Shown: positions 19,480 through 28,018 of the stretch, piece by piece
Layout: each line of letters begins with the position of its first letter
How positions within the stretch are numbered: the first letter of the stretch is position 1
Source: CAWHNT01 sp963830775
Lineage (GTDB): Bacteria; Pseudomonadota; Alphaproteobacteria; Geminicoccales; Geminicoccaceae
Length of the DNA: 64,000 bases
Direction: 5' to 3'
Assembly (NCBI GenBank): GCA_963830775.1
Contig: CAWHNT010000024.1
Span: 331,753-395,752 of the forward strand
The notes under the pieces: model-generated
The model's database searches: none
Told to the model about the DNA's origin: nothing
What the model saw: the letters and a program-made list of their open reading frames with translations, nothing else
Program-made: the position numbers and the translations under genes

Positions 19480-20203
19480 CTAGGCCGCGTCGCGCCGCTG
19501 CCGCTCGGCTGCGGCCGTCGTTGCCCGTGTCATCGTCTGGACGACCTCGAGGTACCGGCTGTTGAGCTGGTTCAGGCGCTCGAAGCTGGCGCGGACGAAC
19601 TCGCCCTGGAGCTGGAAGAGCTCGTCCCAATTGACCGCCCGGCCGAGGGTCGCAGCGAGCTGCAGGTTGTGCCGCGTCTGCTCGTTGAGCAGCTCGACCC
19701 AGAGCTTGCCGATCTCGGTCACGCCTTCGGTCGACTGACGGGCCGTCTCGCGCTGCACCTCGCCCACTCCACCGGCGAGCCGCTGAACGAGCTGGAGGCC
19801 GCCACGAGCTGCGGCCGACGCGGTCTCGAGCACCGGCGGCCGTCGCTTCCCGCCCCACCTCGGCGGTCCGTCGTGCGGTTGCGACCACCGTCTCGGTTGC
19901 CCGCTCGGCCGTCTCCCTGGCGGCGTGGGCGCTCTCCTGCGCTGCCCGCTCGCTGCCGTTGCCGGCGCTCTCACCCTGGCCGTTCTGGCCTCCGGCCTTG
20001 CGCTCGCTGAAGTCGAGCGCCTTGCGCAGCTGCTCGATCGTGGCCGGACCGACCCCTGGAAGCTCCTCGAGCGCGTTCACGTCGGTGATCTTGCCGCCGT
20101 GCTTGCCGCGGAACTTGAGGATGGCGTCGGCCAGATCGGGCCGGAGCCCCGCTGCCTCGACCAGCTCCTCGCGGGTGGCCATGTTGACGTTCAACTTAGC
20201 CAT
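19480..20203 (-). pseudogene. Helix-hairpin-helix / phasin fusion, one-base frameshift
   Basis: From ATG 20203 (GAGGGG upstream) the frame MAKLNVNMATREELVEAAGL encodes two ComEA-like helix-hairpin-helix motifs (DLADAILKFR; LEELPGVGPATIEQL, residues 10-65). An Ala/Glu-rich linker follows (residues 70-125). Near 19840 one extra G shifts the frame. The correct continuation LETASAAARGGLQLVQRLAG then encodes a phasin domain (TEIGKLWVELLNEQTRHNLQ, SFERLNQLNSRYLEVVQTM) to the TAG at 19482. With one base removed the length is 241 codons. Phasins coat PHB granules; HHH motifs bind DNA non-specifically. Not marked as a certain pseudogene, since the indel may be an assembly error. Confidence 0.75.
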
Positions 20204-20398
20204 AGTATTCCCCTCTTGTTGGACGCCTCGCAGTAGCGTCACGAAGTATCGCCAACACCCCACCTGCGGGGAGGTTCCGCGGCCCGCGCAGCCTGTCGAC
20301 AGCGACATTCCGCCGCCGATGCGGCGACCCGCTGCCACCTGTCGGACGTTCGCTCGATATCTGATTCGTGGCCGCCATCAGGCCACGCGAGAGGATGC

Positions 20399-21416
20399 AT
20401 GACCGAGCTGGTCTCGATCCGCACCGTCGAGATGCACACCGCAGGCGAGCCCGTGCGGATCATCACCGACGGCTATCCGATCCCGGAAGGTGCCACGCTC
20501 CTGGAGCGGCGGCGGGACGCGCAGGCGCGGCTCGACCGCTACCGCCGCCTGCTGATGAGCGAGCCCCGCGGCCACGCCGAGATGTACGGCGCCCTGCTCG
20601 TGCCGCCGGACCTTCCCGACGCCCACATGGCGGTGCTGTTCCTGCACAACGAGGGCTACTCCACGATGTGCGGCCACGCGGTGGTGGCCCTCGGGCGCTA
20701 CGCCGTGGACCATGGGCTGGTGGCCGGGAGGAGCCGCTCACCCAGGTCCGTATCCAGTGCCCTTGCGGCCTCGTCCGCGCTCAGGTCGAGGCGAGGGCGG
20801 CCGGCCGCGGGTGCGGTTCGAGAGCGTGCCCTGCTTCGCCTTTGCCCGCGACGCCGTCGTGGTCACCCGCACTTCGGCCCGGTGACGCTCGACATCGGCT
20901 ATGGCGGCGCCTTCTATGCCGTCCTGCCTGCGGCCGAGCTCGGCCTCGACCTCGAGGCGAGCCCGCTGGCGCGGCTGGTCGACGCCGCCATGGAGATCAA
21001 GGAGGCCGCGAGCCGGAGCCTGGCACTGGCGCATCCCCGATTCCGAGACCTCGCCTTCCTCTACGGCACCATCCTGACCGATGGTGCGGACGACTGGACG
21101 AGGAGCCCACGACCAACATCTGCGTCTTCGCCGACGGCCAGGTCGACCGCAGCCCCACAGGCTCCGGTGTCGGCGCGCGGCTGGCGCTCATGCACCGCCG
21201 CAGCCGGATCGGGCTCGGCCAGAGCCGCCGCTTCCGCAGCGTGACGGGCGGCATATTCGAGGGCCGGGTCGTCCGGCCGGTGCGGACCGGGCCGCATCCG
21301 GCCGTGATCACCGAGGTCGCTGGCGAGGCGTACTACACCGGCGAGGCGCAGTTTCATGCGTGGAGGAGGCCGACCCGCTCGCCTGGGGCTTCCGGCTGCG
21401 CCGCTCCGCGCGCTGA
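20399..21416 (+). pseudogene. Trans-3-hydroxy-L-proline dehydratase-like, multiple frameshifts
   Basis: Proline-racemase superfamily. ATG 20399 has GAGAGG upstream. The reading begins MTELVSIRTVEMHTAGEPVR and reaches the first catalytic residue in STMCGHAVVALGRYAV. It then changes frame several times (near 20735, 20815, 21105 and 21365) while still encoding family sequence such as VTLDIGYGGAFYAV and TGGIFEGRVVRP. The second catalytic position reads SPTGSGVGARLALM, with Thr in place of Cys. That is the mark of the dehydratase rather than the racemase, and gives delta1-pyrroline-2-carboxylate. The motifs are undamaged between shifts, so decay is recent or the sequence is faulty. Confidence 0.8.
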
Positions 21417-21460
21417 CGGGTCTAAGGGACCGCTACCGCCCCCAGCTGCGTGAGGTCGCC

Positions 21461-22443
21461 ATGCTCGCCTACTTCCGACGCGGCCGGCGCGAGCTCGACC
21501 CGGTCGACGCGGTCGCGACCGACCATGCCCGACGACGCGATCTGGATCGACATGCTGGAGCCGACCCCGGAAGAGACCCGCTTCGTCGAGCGGGCGATCG
21601 GGATCGGGATGCCGACCCGCGAGGAGATGCGCGAGATCGAGGCCTCGGCCCGGGTCTACGAGGAAGGCGACGCGCTCTATCTGACCACCACCCTCCTCGT
21701 CAATGCCGATGGCCTGACCCCCGACACCACCGAGGTCACCTTCATCCTCGTGGGCGAGCGGCTGCTGACCCTGCGCTACGCCTCACCCCTCCCCTTCCGT
21801 GCCGTGGGCCCGAGCGCTCGAGCGCCACGGCCTTGGCTTGGCCAATGGCGGGGCCGTCTTCTTCTGGCTGGTCGACGGGGTCATCGCCCGCCTGGCCGAC
21901 GTGCTGGAGCGCACCACGCGCCGACCTCAACGGCCTGGGCAGCCGCATCTTCAACGCCGCCCGCCATAGCAAGGGCGAGGACAGGCCCGACCTCCTGGAG
22001 GCCATCGAGCGCATCGGCCGCGCCGGCGAGACCGCGTCGAAGGTCCGCGACAGCCTGCACACGCTGCAGCGCATGCTGTTCGCCATCGGCGTCACCGACC
22101 AGATCCCGTCCCGCTACCGCAAAGACGCCCGCGCCCGCGCCAAGGCCCTCAACCGCGACGTCCACTCGCTGACCGACCATGCCGGCTTTCTGTCGCAGAA
22201 GATCAACTTCACGCTCGACGCCACGCTGGGCCTGATCAACATCGAGCAGAACGCGATCATCAAGATCTTCTCGGTCGTGGCGGTGGTGTTCCTGCCGCCG
22301 ACCCTGATCGCCAGCATCTACGGCATGAACTTCGAGATCATGCCGGAGCTGCGTGGCGATTCGGCTATCCGTTCGCCGTGGTGCTGATGGTGATCTCGGC
22401 GGTGATGCCCTATCTATATTTCAAGCGGCGAGGGTGGTTGTAG
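21461..22443 (+). pseudogene. CorA/ZntB-like divalent cation transporter, frameshifted
   Basis: Membrane Mg/Co/Zn channel family. It starts MLAYFRRGRRELDPVDAV, shifts near 21525 into DDAIWIDMLEPTPEETRFVE and shifts again around 21800-21930. It is then clean through LNGLGSRIFNAARHSKGED, LINIEQNAIIKIFSVVAVV and the signature YGMNFEIMPEL. A final shift near 22360 leads to GYPFAVVLMVISAVMPYLYF, the second membrane helix, ending at 22441-22443. All family blocks are present in order, so only indels break it. It follows the dehydratase by 44 bp. Confidence 0.8.
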
Positions 22444-22476
22444 GTGCCAGATCGTCAGTCGCAGCGAGTTAAGGTG

Positions 22477-22764
22477 CTAGACTAGCTCCAGCCGGACCTT
22501 CCTGCCCAGAGTTGCGGCTGCTTTTTGCAGGGTGTGTAGTGTTACGGACGTGTTGTCGGGGTCGAGCAGCCGGTCGAGCTGGGCTCGGCTGGTCCCCATC
22601 CGCTGCGCCATCGCACTTTTGGACAGCTTCTGCGCCTTCATCGCCTGCTCGATCTGCCAGGCGAGCACCGCCTTGATGGCGTGCTCGGTCGCCTCTTCGA
22701 GGATGCCCTCCTCGGCAAGGAACTCGTCCAGCGTTGAGCCGGGCCAGCCCCTCTCAGAGTTCAT
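22477..22764 (-). CDS. XRE-family antitoxin (HigA-like)
   Basis: Antitoxin of the second toxin-antitoxin locus. The 95-residue product has an N-terminal toxin-contact segment (TLDEFLAEEGILEEATEHAI) and a helix-turn-helix (LSKSAMAQRMGTSRAQLDRL, residues 47-66), then VTLHTLQKAAATLGRKVRLE. Its ATG overlaps the 3' end of the toxin gene by 11 bp, so the pair was translated together. Intact, unlike its toxin. Confidence 0.88.
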   Translation of the reverse strand: MNSERGWPGSTLDEFLAEEGILEEATEHAIKAVLAWQIEQAMKAQKLSKSAMAQRMGTSRAQLDRLLDPDNTSVTLHTLQKAAATLGRKVRLELV

Positions 22765-23102
22765 CCCGATCCATTCCTTTCATCCGGTCCCAGGCAAGCT
22801 CGATCTCCTGCGGCGGGGTCTTATGCGTCTTCTTGATGAACCCATGCAGCAGCACCAGCTCGGATCGGTGTATGCAGAAGACCACTCGCGCGATCCGGCC
22901 ATCGGGAAGGATGCTGCGCAGCTCCCATAAGCCTCGCCCAAGCGAGCGGCATACCGACCGGCCAGCCGAACTCGACGCCCTTGAGGCCGAAGCCGATCTT
23001 GCGCCTGGCCTCCGGCTCCAGGCTCTTCAGCCAGTCGCGAACCGGTTGGTTTCCATGAAGGCTCTCGTAGAAGCGGGCCGGAACACGCTTCGGCGTCGAC
23101 AC
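22754..23102 (-). pseudogene. RelE/HigB-like (Gp49 family) toxin, frameshifted
   Basis: Starts at GTG 23102 with TPKRVPARFYESLHGNQPVR and runs normally to GVEFGWPVGMPL. There a small indel shifts the frame at 22945-22960. The remainder of the toxin is intact in the next frame: LWELRSILPDGRIARVVFC, HRSELVLLHGFIKKTHKTP and QEIELAWDRMKGMDRDEL, stopping at 22756-22754. As written, frame 0 yields a 93-residue hybrid. No ribosome site precedes the GTG. Same family and same gene order as the locus at 4.2-4.8 kb. Confidence 0.82.
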
Positions 23103-23105
23103 CAG

Positions 23106-23134
23106 TTAGTACCATTTTCGGTACGGAGTGTCAA
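23106..23134 (-). promoter_or_regulatory. Promoter with overlapping palindrome for toxin-antitoxin locus 2
   Basis: On the minus strand TTGACA (23134-23129) is followed after 17 bases by TACTAA (23111-23106), a near-consensus sigma70 pair. GTACC and GGTAC arms (23109-23124) form a palindrome across the spacer and -10 box, a good antitoxin operator. The toxin GTG at 23102 lies only four bases below the -10 box, so the transcript would be leaderless or start slightly inside the gene. Confidence 0.55.
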
Positions 23135-23165
23135 TCACGCCTCTGCCGGCCATGTAGGCAGAGCT

Positions 23166-23897
23166 CTAATTCCCCGCCGCCCGTTGCTGCCCGATGAGCT
23201 GAGCCAGTTGCCCGATCTCGGCCGCCCCCGGGATGAGCTGGTTGCCGAGCACGAAGGCCGGCGTGCCGTTCACGCCCAGGGCCTGGGCCAGGCGCATGTT
23301 CTCGTCCAGGCGGGCAGTGATGTCGGCGGCGTCCATGTCCCGGGCCAGGCGGTCGGGGTCGAGGCCCTGCTCGCGGGCGATGGCCATGATCGCGTCGTGG
23401 CTGAGATCCTTGGCCTGCATCATGGCGAAGTGCATGGCCGAGTACTTGCCCTGCTTCTCGGCGGCGAGGGCGGCGCGGGCGGCCAAGGTCGATTCCGGGC
23501 TCAGGATCGGCAGGTCCTTGAAGACGAAGCGGAGCTGCTTGTCGCTGGCCATGAGGGAGCGCAGGCCGCCCGCCATGCTCCGGCAGTAGCCGCAGCGATA
23601 GTCGAAGAACTCGACCAGCGTTACATCGCCCTTCGGATTGCCGCCGACCGGGTCGCCCGCGTCGGCGAAGATGGCGTCGCGATGCTGGGTGATCGCCGCC
23701 TGCTGGCGCTTGGCCTCGTCGGCTTCGCGGCGGCGCTGCAGCTCCTGCAGCGCGTCGTAGATCACTTCCGGGTTCTTCAGGAGATAGTCGCGGACGATGC
23801 GCTCGACGTCGGGCTGGGTGAGTGCCGTCTGCGCGCGGGCGGGGCCGCCGGCCAGAAGTGCCACGCCCAAGCTCAGCATCAGAAGAAGTGCCCGCAT
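23166..23897 (-). CDS. DsbA-family thiol oxidoreductase
   Basis: Periplasmic disulfide-handling protein. From ATG 23897 the 243-residue product has a cleavable signal peptide (RALLLMLSLGVALLAGGPARA), an N-terminal coiled segment (residues 25-70) like BdbD/ScsC-type proteins, and a thioredoxin fold with the CGYC active site in EFFDYRCGYCRSM. The cis-Pro is in GVNGTPAFVLG. The N-terminal helices suggest oligomerisation as in ScsC; this is inferred. It is 73 bp downstream of the M48 protease gene in the same direction. Confidence 0.9.
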   Translation of the reverse strand: MRALLLMLSLGVALLAGGPARAQTALTQPDVERIVRDYLLKNPEVIYDALQELQRRREADEAKRQQAAITQHRDAIFADAGDPVGGNPKGDVTLVEFFDYRCGYCRSMAGGLRSLMASDKQLRFVFKDLPILSPESTLAARAALAAEKQGKYSAMHFAMMQAKDLSHDAIMAIAREQGLDPDRLARDMDAADITARLDENMRLAQALGVNGTPAFVLGNQLIPGAAEIGQLAQLIGQQRAAGN

Positions 23898-23970
23898 GCG
23901 AACCGCCCTTTCAGACCCGACATTCACGCCGGAGTAGACCAGCGGCCCCGGACTGGCCAGGGCCAAGCCT

Positions 23971-25356
23971 TCACAAGAGGCGGCGCCGCTGGCGCGGGCC
24001 CGGCTCCGGATCCTCCATGTCCTCGACCACGCGGGTCAGATCCTCGACCCGCATGCGGGCCGGATCGGAGGGGTCGAGCAGGCCCTTCGCCCGGCGCAGA
24101 TGCAGCTCCGCATCCTGCTTGTTGCCGCTGAGCACGGCCGATTCGGCGAGCGAGAGCGAGGCCTCGCCCTCCTGCCCCAGCTGGCCCTGTGTGACACCCA
24201 GGAAGCGCCAGGCGCCGGCGCTGTCGGGATCGAGCCGCACGGCCTCCTTGAGCAGCGCTGCCGCCTCCTGGAGCTTCGGCTTGCCGCCCTGCTCCATCAG
24301 CGTCCGCGCCAGCCCCACCCGCAGCAGCGGCACCTCGGGGCGCAGGCGCACGGCCGCCCGGTAGGGGTCCTCGGCCGCCGCGATCTTGCCGCTCTCGAAC
24401 AGCACCTGGCCCTTCAGCTCCTCGAACCACGGGTCGTCCGGCCGGGCGGCGATGAGCTGGTTCAGCTCCTTGACCGACCGGTCGACGTCGGCCAGCCGGT
24501 AATAGGCCACCGAGCGGGCATAGCGGTCGACCACGCGGTCGCCATTGTAGCGGCGCAGCGTGGCGTTGGGCTCGGCCAGGAAGGCGTCGAGCTTGGCCAC
24601 CATCCGGGCATGCGCGTCGACCAGCGAGGGGCTGGGCGGCTTGCCCTTGTAGGGCGAGGCGGTCACGCGATCCTCGAGGAACGACATGCGCTCGCGGGTC
24701 AGCGGGTGGGTGCGGAGGAAGGCGCTCCCGCCGCTGCTGATGCGCAGGTTCTGGTTCTCCAGGATCTGGAAGAACGCGACCAGGCCCTCGGGCGAGCGGC
24801 CGGCATCGGCGAGGTAGGTCACGGCCGCCTGGTCCGCCGACTGCTCCTGCGCCCGGGAGAAGGCCAGCACGCCGCGCTGCGCCACGGTGGCACCGCCGGC
24901 GATGATGGCGGTCCCCACCTGCGGCGCACCGGCGACGGCGGCGGCGGCCCCCAGCACGGCACCCAGGAGGCTCTGCACCGTGGCCCGCTCGCGGGCGGCG
25001 ACGGCGCGGCTCAGATGGCCGCCCGCTATGTGGCCGGTCTCGTGCGCGATCACGCCCGCCAGCTGGTCCGGGTTCTCGGTCCGGGTCAGCAGCCCGGTGT
25101 TGAGGAACAGGTTCTGGCCGCCGGCGACGAAGGCGTTGAGGGTGTCGTCGCGCAGGATGATGATGTCGACCGAGTCCGGGTCGAGCCCGGCGGCGCTGAA
25201 GATCGGGTCGGCGATCCGGCGGATCGTCTCCTCGATCTCGGCGTCGCGGATGACGGTGGCGGCCCGTGCCGGCCAGGCCACAGCCAGCAGGGCCACCAGC
25301 CCCAGTGCCAGCGCCAGCCGTCTCACAGCCCCGTGTCGCCAGCCCATCCGCATCAC
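23971..25356 (-). CDS. M48-family metalloprotease with TPR domain (BepA-like)
   Basis: Periplasmic zinc protease or chaperone for outer-membrane proteins. The 461-residue product has a signal peptide (RRLALALGLVALLAVAWPARA), a HETGH zinc motif in GVIAHETGHIAGGHL near residues 100-115 and the downstream EQSADQAA segment carrying the third ligand. A C-terminal TPR array follows from about residue 290. Length matches BepA/YfgC. Two Met residues near the start leave the exact first codon open. Divergent from the aminotransferase gene 71 bp away. Confidence 0.92.
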   Translation of the reverse strand: MMRMGWRHGAVRRLALALGLVALLAVAWPARAATVIRDAEIEETIRRIADPIFSAAGLDPDSVDIIILRDDTLNAFVAGGQNLFLNTGLLTRTENPDQLAGVIAHETGHIAGGHLSRAVAARERATVQSLLGAVLGAAAAVAGAPQVGTAIIAGGATVAQRGVLAFSRAQEQSADQAAVTYLADAGRSPEGLVAFFQILENQNLRISSGGSAFLRTHPLTRERMSFLEDRVTASPYKGKPPSPSLVDAHARMVAKLDAFLAEPNATLRRYNGDRVVDRYARSVAYYRLADVDRSVKELNQLIAARPDDPWFEELKGQVLFESGKIAAAEDPYRAAVRLRPEVPLLRVGLARTLMEQGGKPKLQEAAALLKEAVRLDPDSAGAWRFLGVTQGQLGQEGEASLSLAESAVLSGNKQDAELHLRRAKGLLDPSDPARMRVEDLTRVVEDMEDPEPGPRQRRRLL

Positions 25357-25427
25357 CCGTGCGTTGACCCCTGGACGCGCCGGCCCGACAAACCCGGCCC
25401 GGCGGTACCGGGACGGATGGGTAGCAG

Positions 25428-26606
25428 ATGAGCGGGCGGACGTCGCGTCGCGGGCTGGTCCCGCCTTTCATCGTCATGGAGGTGCTCAAGGCCGCGAACG
25501 AGCGCGCGGCGCAAGGGGCGGATGTCCTCCACCTCGAGGTGGGCGAGCCCGGCAGCGGTGCTCCGCCTCTGGCGCTGGCCGCCGCCGAGGCGGCGCTGCG
25601 CGGGGCCCGGCTCGGCTATACCGAGGCCCTGGGCCTGCCGGCCCTGCGGCGCCGCATCGCCCGCCACTATGGCGAGTGGTACGGACAGGAGGTCGATCCC
25701 GCCCGGATCGCGGTCACGGCCGGCGCGTCGGGCGCCTTCATCCTGGGCTTCCTCGCTGCCTTCGATGCCGGCGACCGGGTTGCCGTGCCGGTGCCGGGCT
25801 ATCCGGCCTACCGCAACATCCTGCGGGCGCTCGACGTCGAGGTGGTGCCAGTGCCGGTCGACGCCGCGACCCGGTTCCAGCCCACGGCCCGGCAGCTCGC
25901 GGCCATCGACGGGCCGCTGCACGGCCTCGTGCTGGCGAGCCCCGCCAACCCGACCGGCACCATGCTCCGCGAGCAGGATCTTGCGGCCCTGGCCACCTTC
26001 TGCCGCGAGCGGTCCATCCGCCTCGTCATGGACGAGATCTACCACGGCATCACCTACGAGGACCGGCCCGGGACGGCGCTCGCCACGGCACCGGAAGCGA
26101 TCCTGGTCAACAGCTTCTCCAAGTATTTCTGCATGACCGGCTGGCGCCTGGGCTGGCTCGTGCTGCCGCCGGAGCTCGTCCAGCCGGTCGAGCGCCTGGC
26201 CCAGAACCTCTTCATCTCGCCCTCGACCATCGCCCAGCACGCCGCTCTCGGGGCCTTCGACGACCAAGCCCTGCTCGACCGCCGCATCGCCACCTACCGG
26301 CGGAACCGCGACATGCTGGTCGCGACACTCACCCGTGCCGGCCTGCCTCACATGGCGCCGCCGGACGGCGCCTTCTACCTCTATGTCGATGTCGGGGCGA
26401 TCACGCCCAATTCGGTCTCCCTCTGCCGCGAGCTCCTGGAGGCCACGGGCGTGGCCGTGACCCCCGGCCTCGACTTCGATGAGAACCACGGCCACCGCTT
26501 CATCCGCCTCTCCTTCGCCGGCGATCCGGCAGCCGTGGACGAAGCGGCCGGCCGGCTGGAGCGGTATCTGGCCGAGCGGCGCGGCGCAGGCGCCCATCAA
26601 GGCTAA
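25428..26606 (+). CDS. Class I/II pyridoxal-phosphate aminotransferase
   Basis: PLP enzyme transferring amino groups between an amino acid and a 2-oxo acid. The 392-residue product shows LEVGEPGSGAPPLALAAAEA, the ASPANPTGTML motif, MDEIYHGITY and the PLP-lysine in NSFSKYFCMTGWRLGW. The terminal Arg in RFIRLSFA binds the substrate carboxylate. Closest in style to aspartate/alanine-type aminotransferases; the exact substrate is not decided. Its stop overlaps by two bases the convergent end of the interrupted nuclease-like gene. Confidence 0.92.
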   Translation: MSGRTSRRGLVPPFIVMEVLKAANERAAQGADVLHLEVGEPGSGAPPLALAAAEAALRGARLGYTEALGLPALRRRIARHYGEWYGQEVDPARIAVTAGASGAFILGFLAAFDAGDRVAVPVPGYPAYRNILRALDVEVVPVPVDAATRFQPTARQLAAIDGPLHGLVLASPANPTGTMLREQDLAALATFCRERSIRLVMDEIYHGITYEDRPGTALATAPEAILVNSFSKYFCMTGWRLGWLVLPPELVQPVERLAQNLFISPSTIAQHAALGAFDDQALLDRRIATYRRNRDMLVATLTRAGLPHMAPPDGAFYLYVDVGAITPNSVSLCRELLEATGVAVTPGLDFDENHGHRFIRLSFAGDPAAVDEAAGRLERYLAERRGAGAHQG

Positions 26607-26997
26607 AGCCGCGTGCGAACCGCAGTCACGATCCGGTCTGCAATTCGGCGCAGCCAATCAAGCTGGCCGTTATCGGTCATGGTGTCGCCGCTCAGAGTTG
26701 TTGTCTTGGCGGTCAAGATGGTCTTTCCCCGCACACGGACGAAAGCGATAGGCCACTTGATCTCGGCACTTAACGCCGAAGCTTCGAGCTCAAATCGCGC
26801 AAGCACTTCCTCCGCGGCGGTGCCTCTGAAGGAAACGAATGCACCCACCTCACTGCCGGTCCGATAGAGCGTCAGCGCACACGGCTCTGGCAGCGCCACT
26901 TTGACCCAGTTGTTTCCGCCGTGCCTTAGGGACGGCTGATCGGGATGGGCAAAGCGGATCGATCCGATCAAACGGTCCCAAAAGGCCCGATTGGTGG
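26603..26997 (-). pseudogene. C-terminal part of IS-split nuclease-like gene
   Basis: About 131 codons beginning ATNRAFWDRLIGSIRFAHPD and ending IADRIVTAVRTRL. They are separated from their N-terminal part (29450-30262) by IS481 and IS701. If the 2.45 kb between the outer CTAG copies is removed, the frame reads SKAKLA-TNRAFW without a gap. The segment resembles the C-terminal DUF4268-type region found behind restriction-nuclease-like domains, a tentative match. Confidence 0.78.
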
Positions 26998-27001
26998 CTA
27001 G

Positions 27002-28014
27002 GTGTGCGGTCCCGGAGTGTGATGGTGCATATCCGTCCCTGACCCGCCAGGAGGAGGATGCGCTATGGCAGGCCTGCTGCACGGCTGCGCCCGCACGACG
27101 CCGTGCGTTCGAGCCGAGCTCCAAGCGTCGCAAGCGAGCACCCGTGTCCTTGCCGCCCGCTACGGGCTGAACCCCAAGACAGTCGCCAAGTGGCGTGCGC
27201 GGAGCGACACCGCCGATGCGCCCATGGGGCCGCATCGGCCACGCAGCACCGTCCTGACCGAGGCCGAGGAGGCGGTCGTGGTCGAGTTCCGCAGGCGCAC
27301 CCTCCTGCCGCTCGATGACGTCCTCGGCTGCTTGCGGGAGAGCATCCCCAGGCTCACCCGCAGCGCCCTGCACCGCTGCCTGGAACGGCACGGCATCTCC
27401 CGCCTGCCCAGAGACGAGGAGGCTTCCTCCAAGCGCAAGCGCTTCGCCGAGACCAGGATCGGCTACGTCCACATCGACAGCTGCGAGCTGCGCTCCGCCG
27501 AAGGCAAGGTCCACATGTTCCTCGCCATCGATCGCGTCTCCAAGTTCGCCTACGTCGAGCTGCACGCGACGGCTGAGATGGCCACGGGCGCCGCCTTCAT
27601 GCGCAGGGTGGTGGCCGCCTTCCCCTACCGCATCCATACTGTGCTGACCGACAACGGCGTCGCCTTCACCCGTTGCGCTGCCAGCAAGTGGGACCGGATG
27701 GTCCATCCCTTCGACCGCGTCTGCGATGAGCACGGCATCAAGCACAAGCTCACCAAGCCCTACCATCCCTGGACCAACGGACAGGCCGAGCGGATGAACC
27801 GGACGGTGAAGGAGGCCACCGTCAAGACGTTCCATTACGAGACCTTGGAGAGCCTCAAGGCCCACCTGCAAGCCTTCCTGGCAGCCTACAACTTCGCCAA
27901 GCACCTCAAGGCGCTACGATGGCGGACACCTTTCCAGGCCGTCTGCGACGCCTGGAAGAACGATCCCTCCTCGTTCAAGATCAACCCGCACCACCTCATC
28001 CCGGGACCTAACAC
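27002..28014 (+). mobile_element. IS481-family insertion sequence
   Basis: About 1013 bp flanked by CTAG (26998-27001 and 28015-28018). The terminal inverted repeats are imperfect and about 25 bp long: GTGTGCGGTCCCGG on the left, and GTGTTAGGTCCCGG as the complement of the right end. The CTAG target agrees with the known preference of IS481. The transposase frame is intact. Confidence 0.88.
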
Positions 28015-28018
28015 CTAG
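27065..28018 (+). CDS. IS481-family transposase
   Basis: 317-residue DDE transposase with an N-terminal helix-turn-helix (STRVLAARYGLNPKTVAKWR) and an rve integrase core. The catalytic Asp residues lie in GYVHIDSCEL and LTDNGVAFT, and the Glu in TNGQAERMNRTVKE. The start ATG follows a GGAGGAGG sequence. The reading frame leaves the element at its right end, and the stop codon TAG is provided by the CTAG target duplication. No frameshift or missing catalytic residue, so the element may be active. Confidence 0.92.
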   Translation: MAGLLHGCARTTPCVRAELQASQASTRVLAARYGLNPKTVAKWRARSDTADAPMGPHRPRSTVLTEAEEAVVVEFRRRTLLPLDDVLGCLRESIPRLTRSALHRCLERHGISRLPRDEEASSKRKRFAETRIGYVHIDSCELRSAEGKVHMFLAIDRVSKFAYVELHATAEMATGAAFMRRVVAAFPYRIHTVLTDNGVAFTRCAASKWDRMVHPFDRVCDEHGIKHKLTKPYHPWTNGQAERMNRTVKEATVKTFHYETLESLKAHLQAFLAAYNFAKHLKALRWRTPFQAVCDAWKNDPSSFKINPHHLIPGPNT

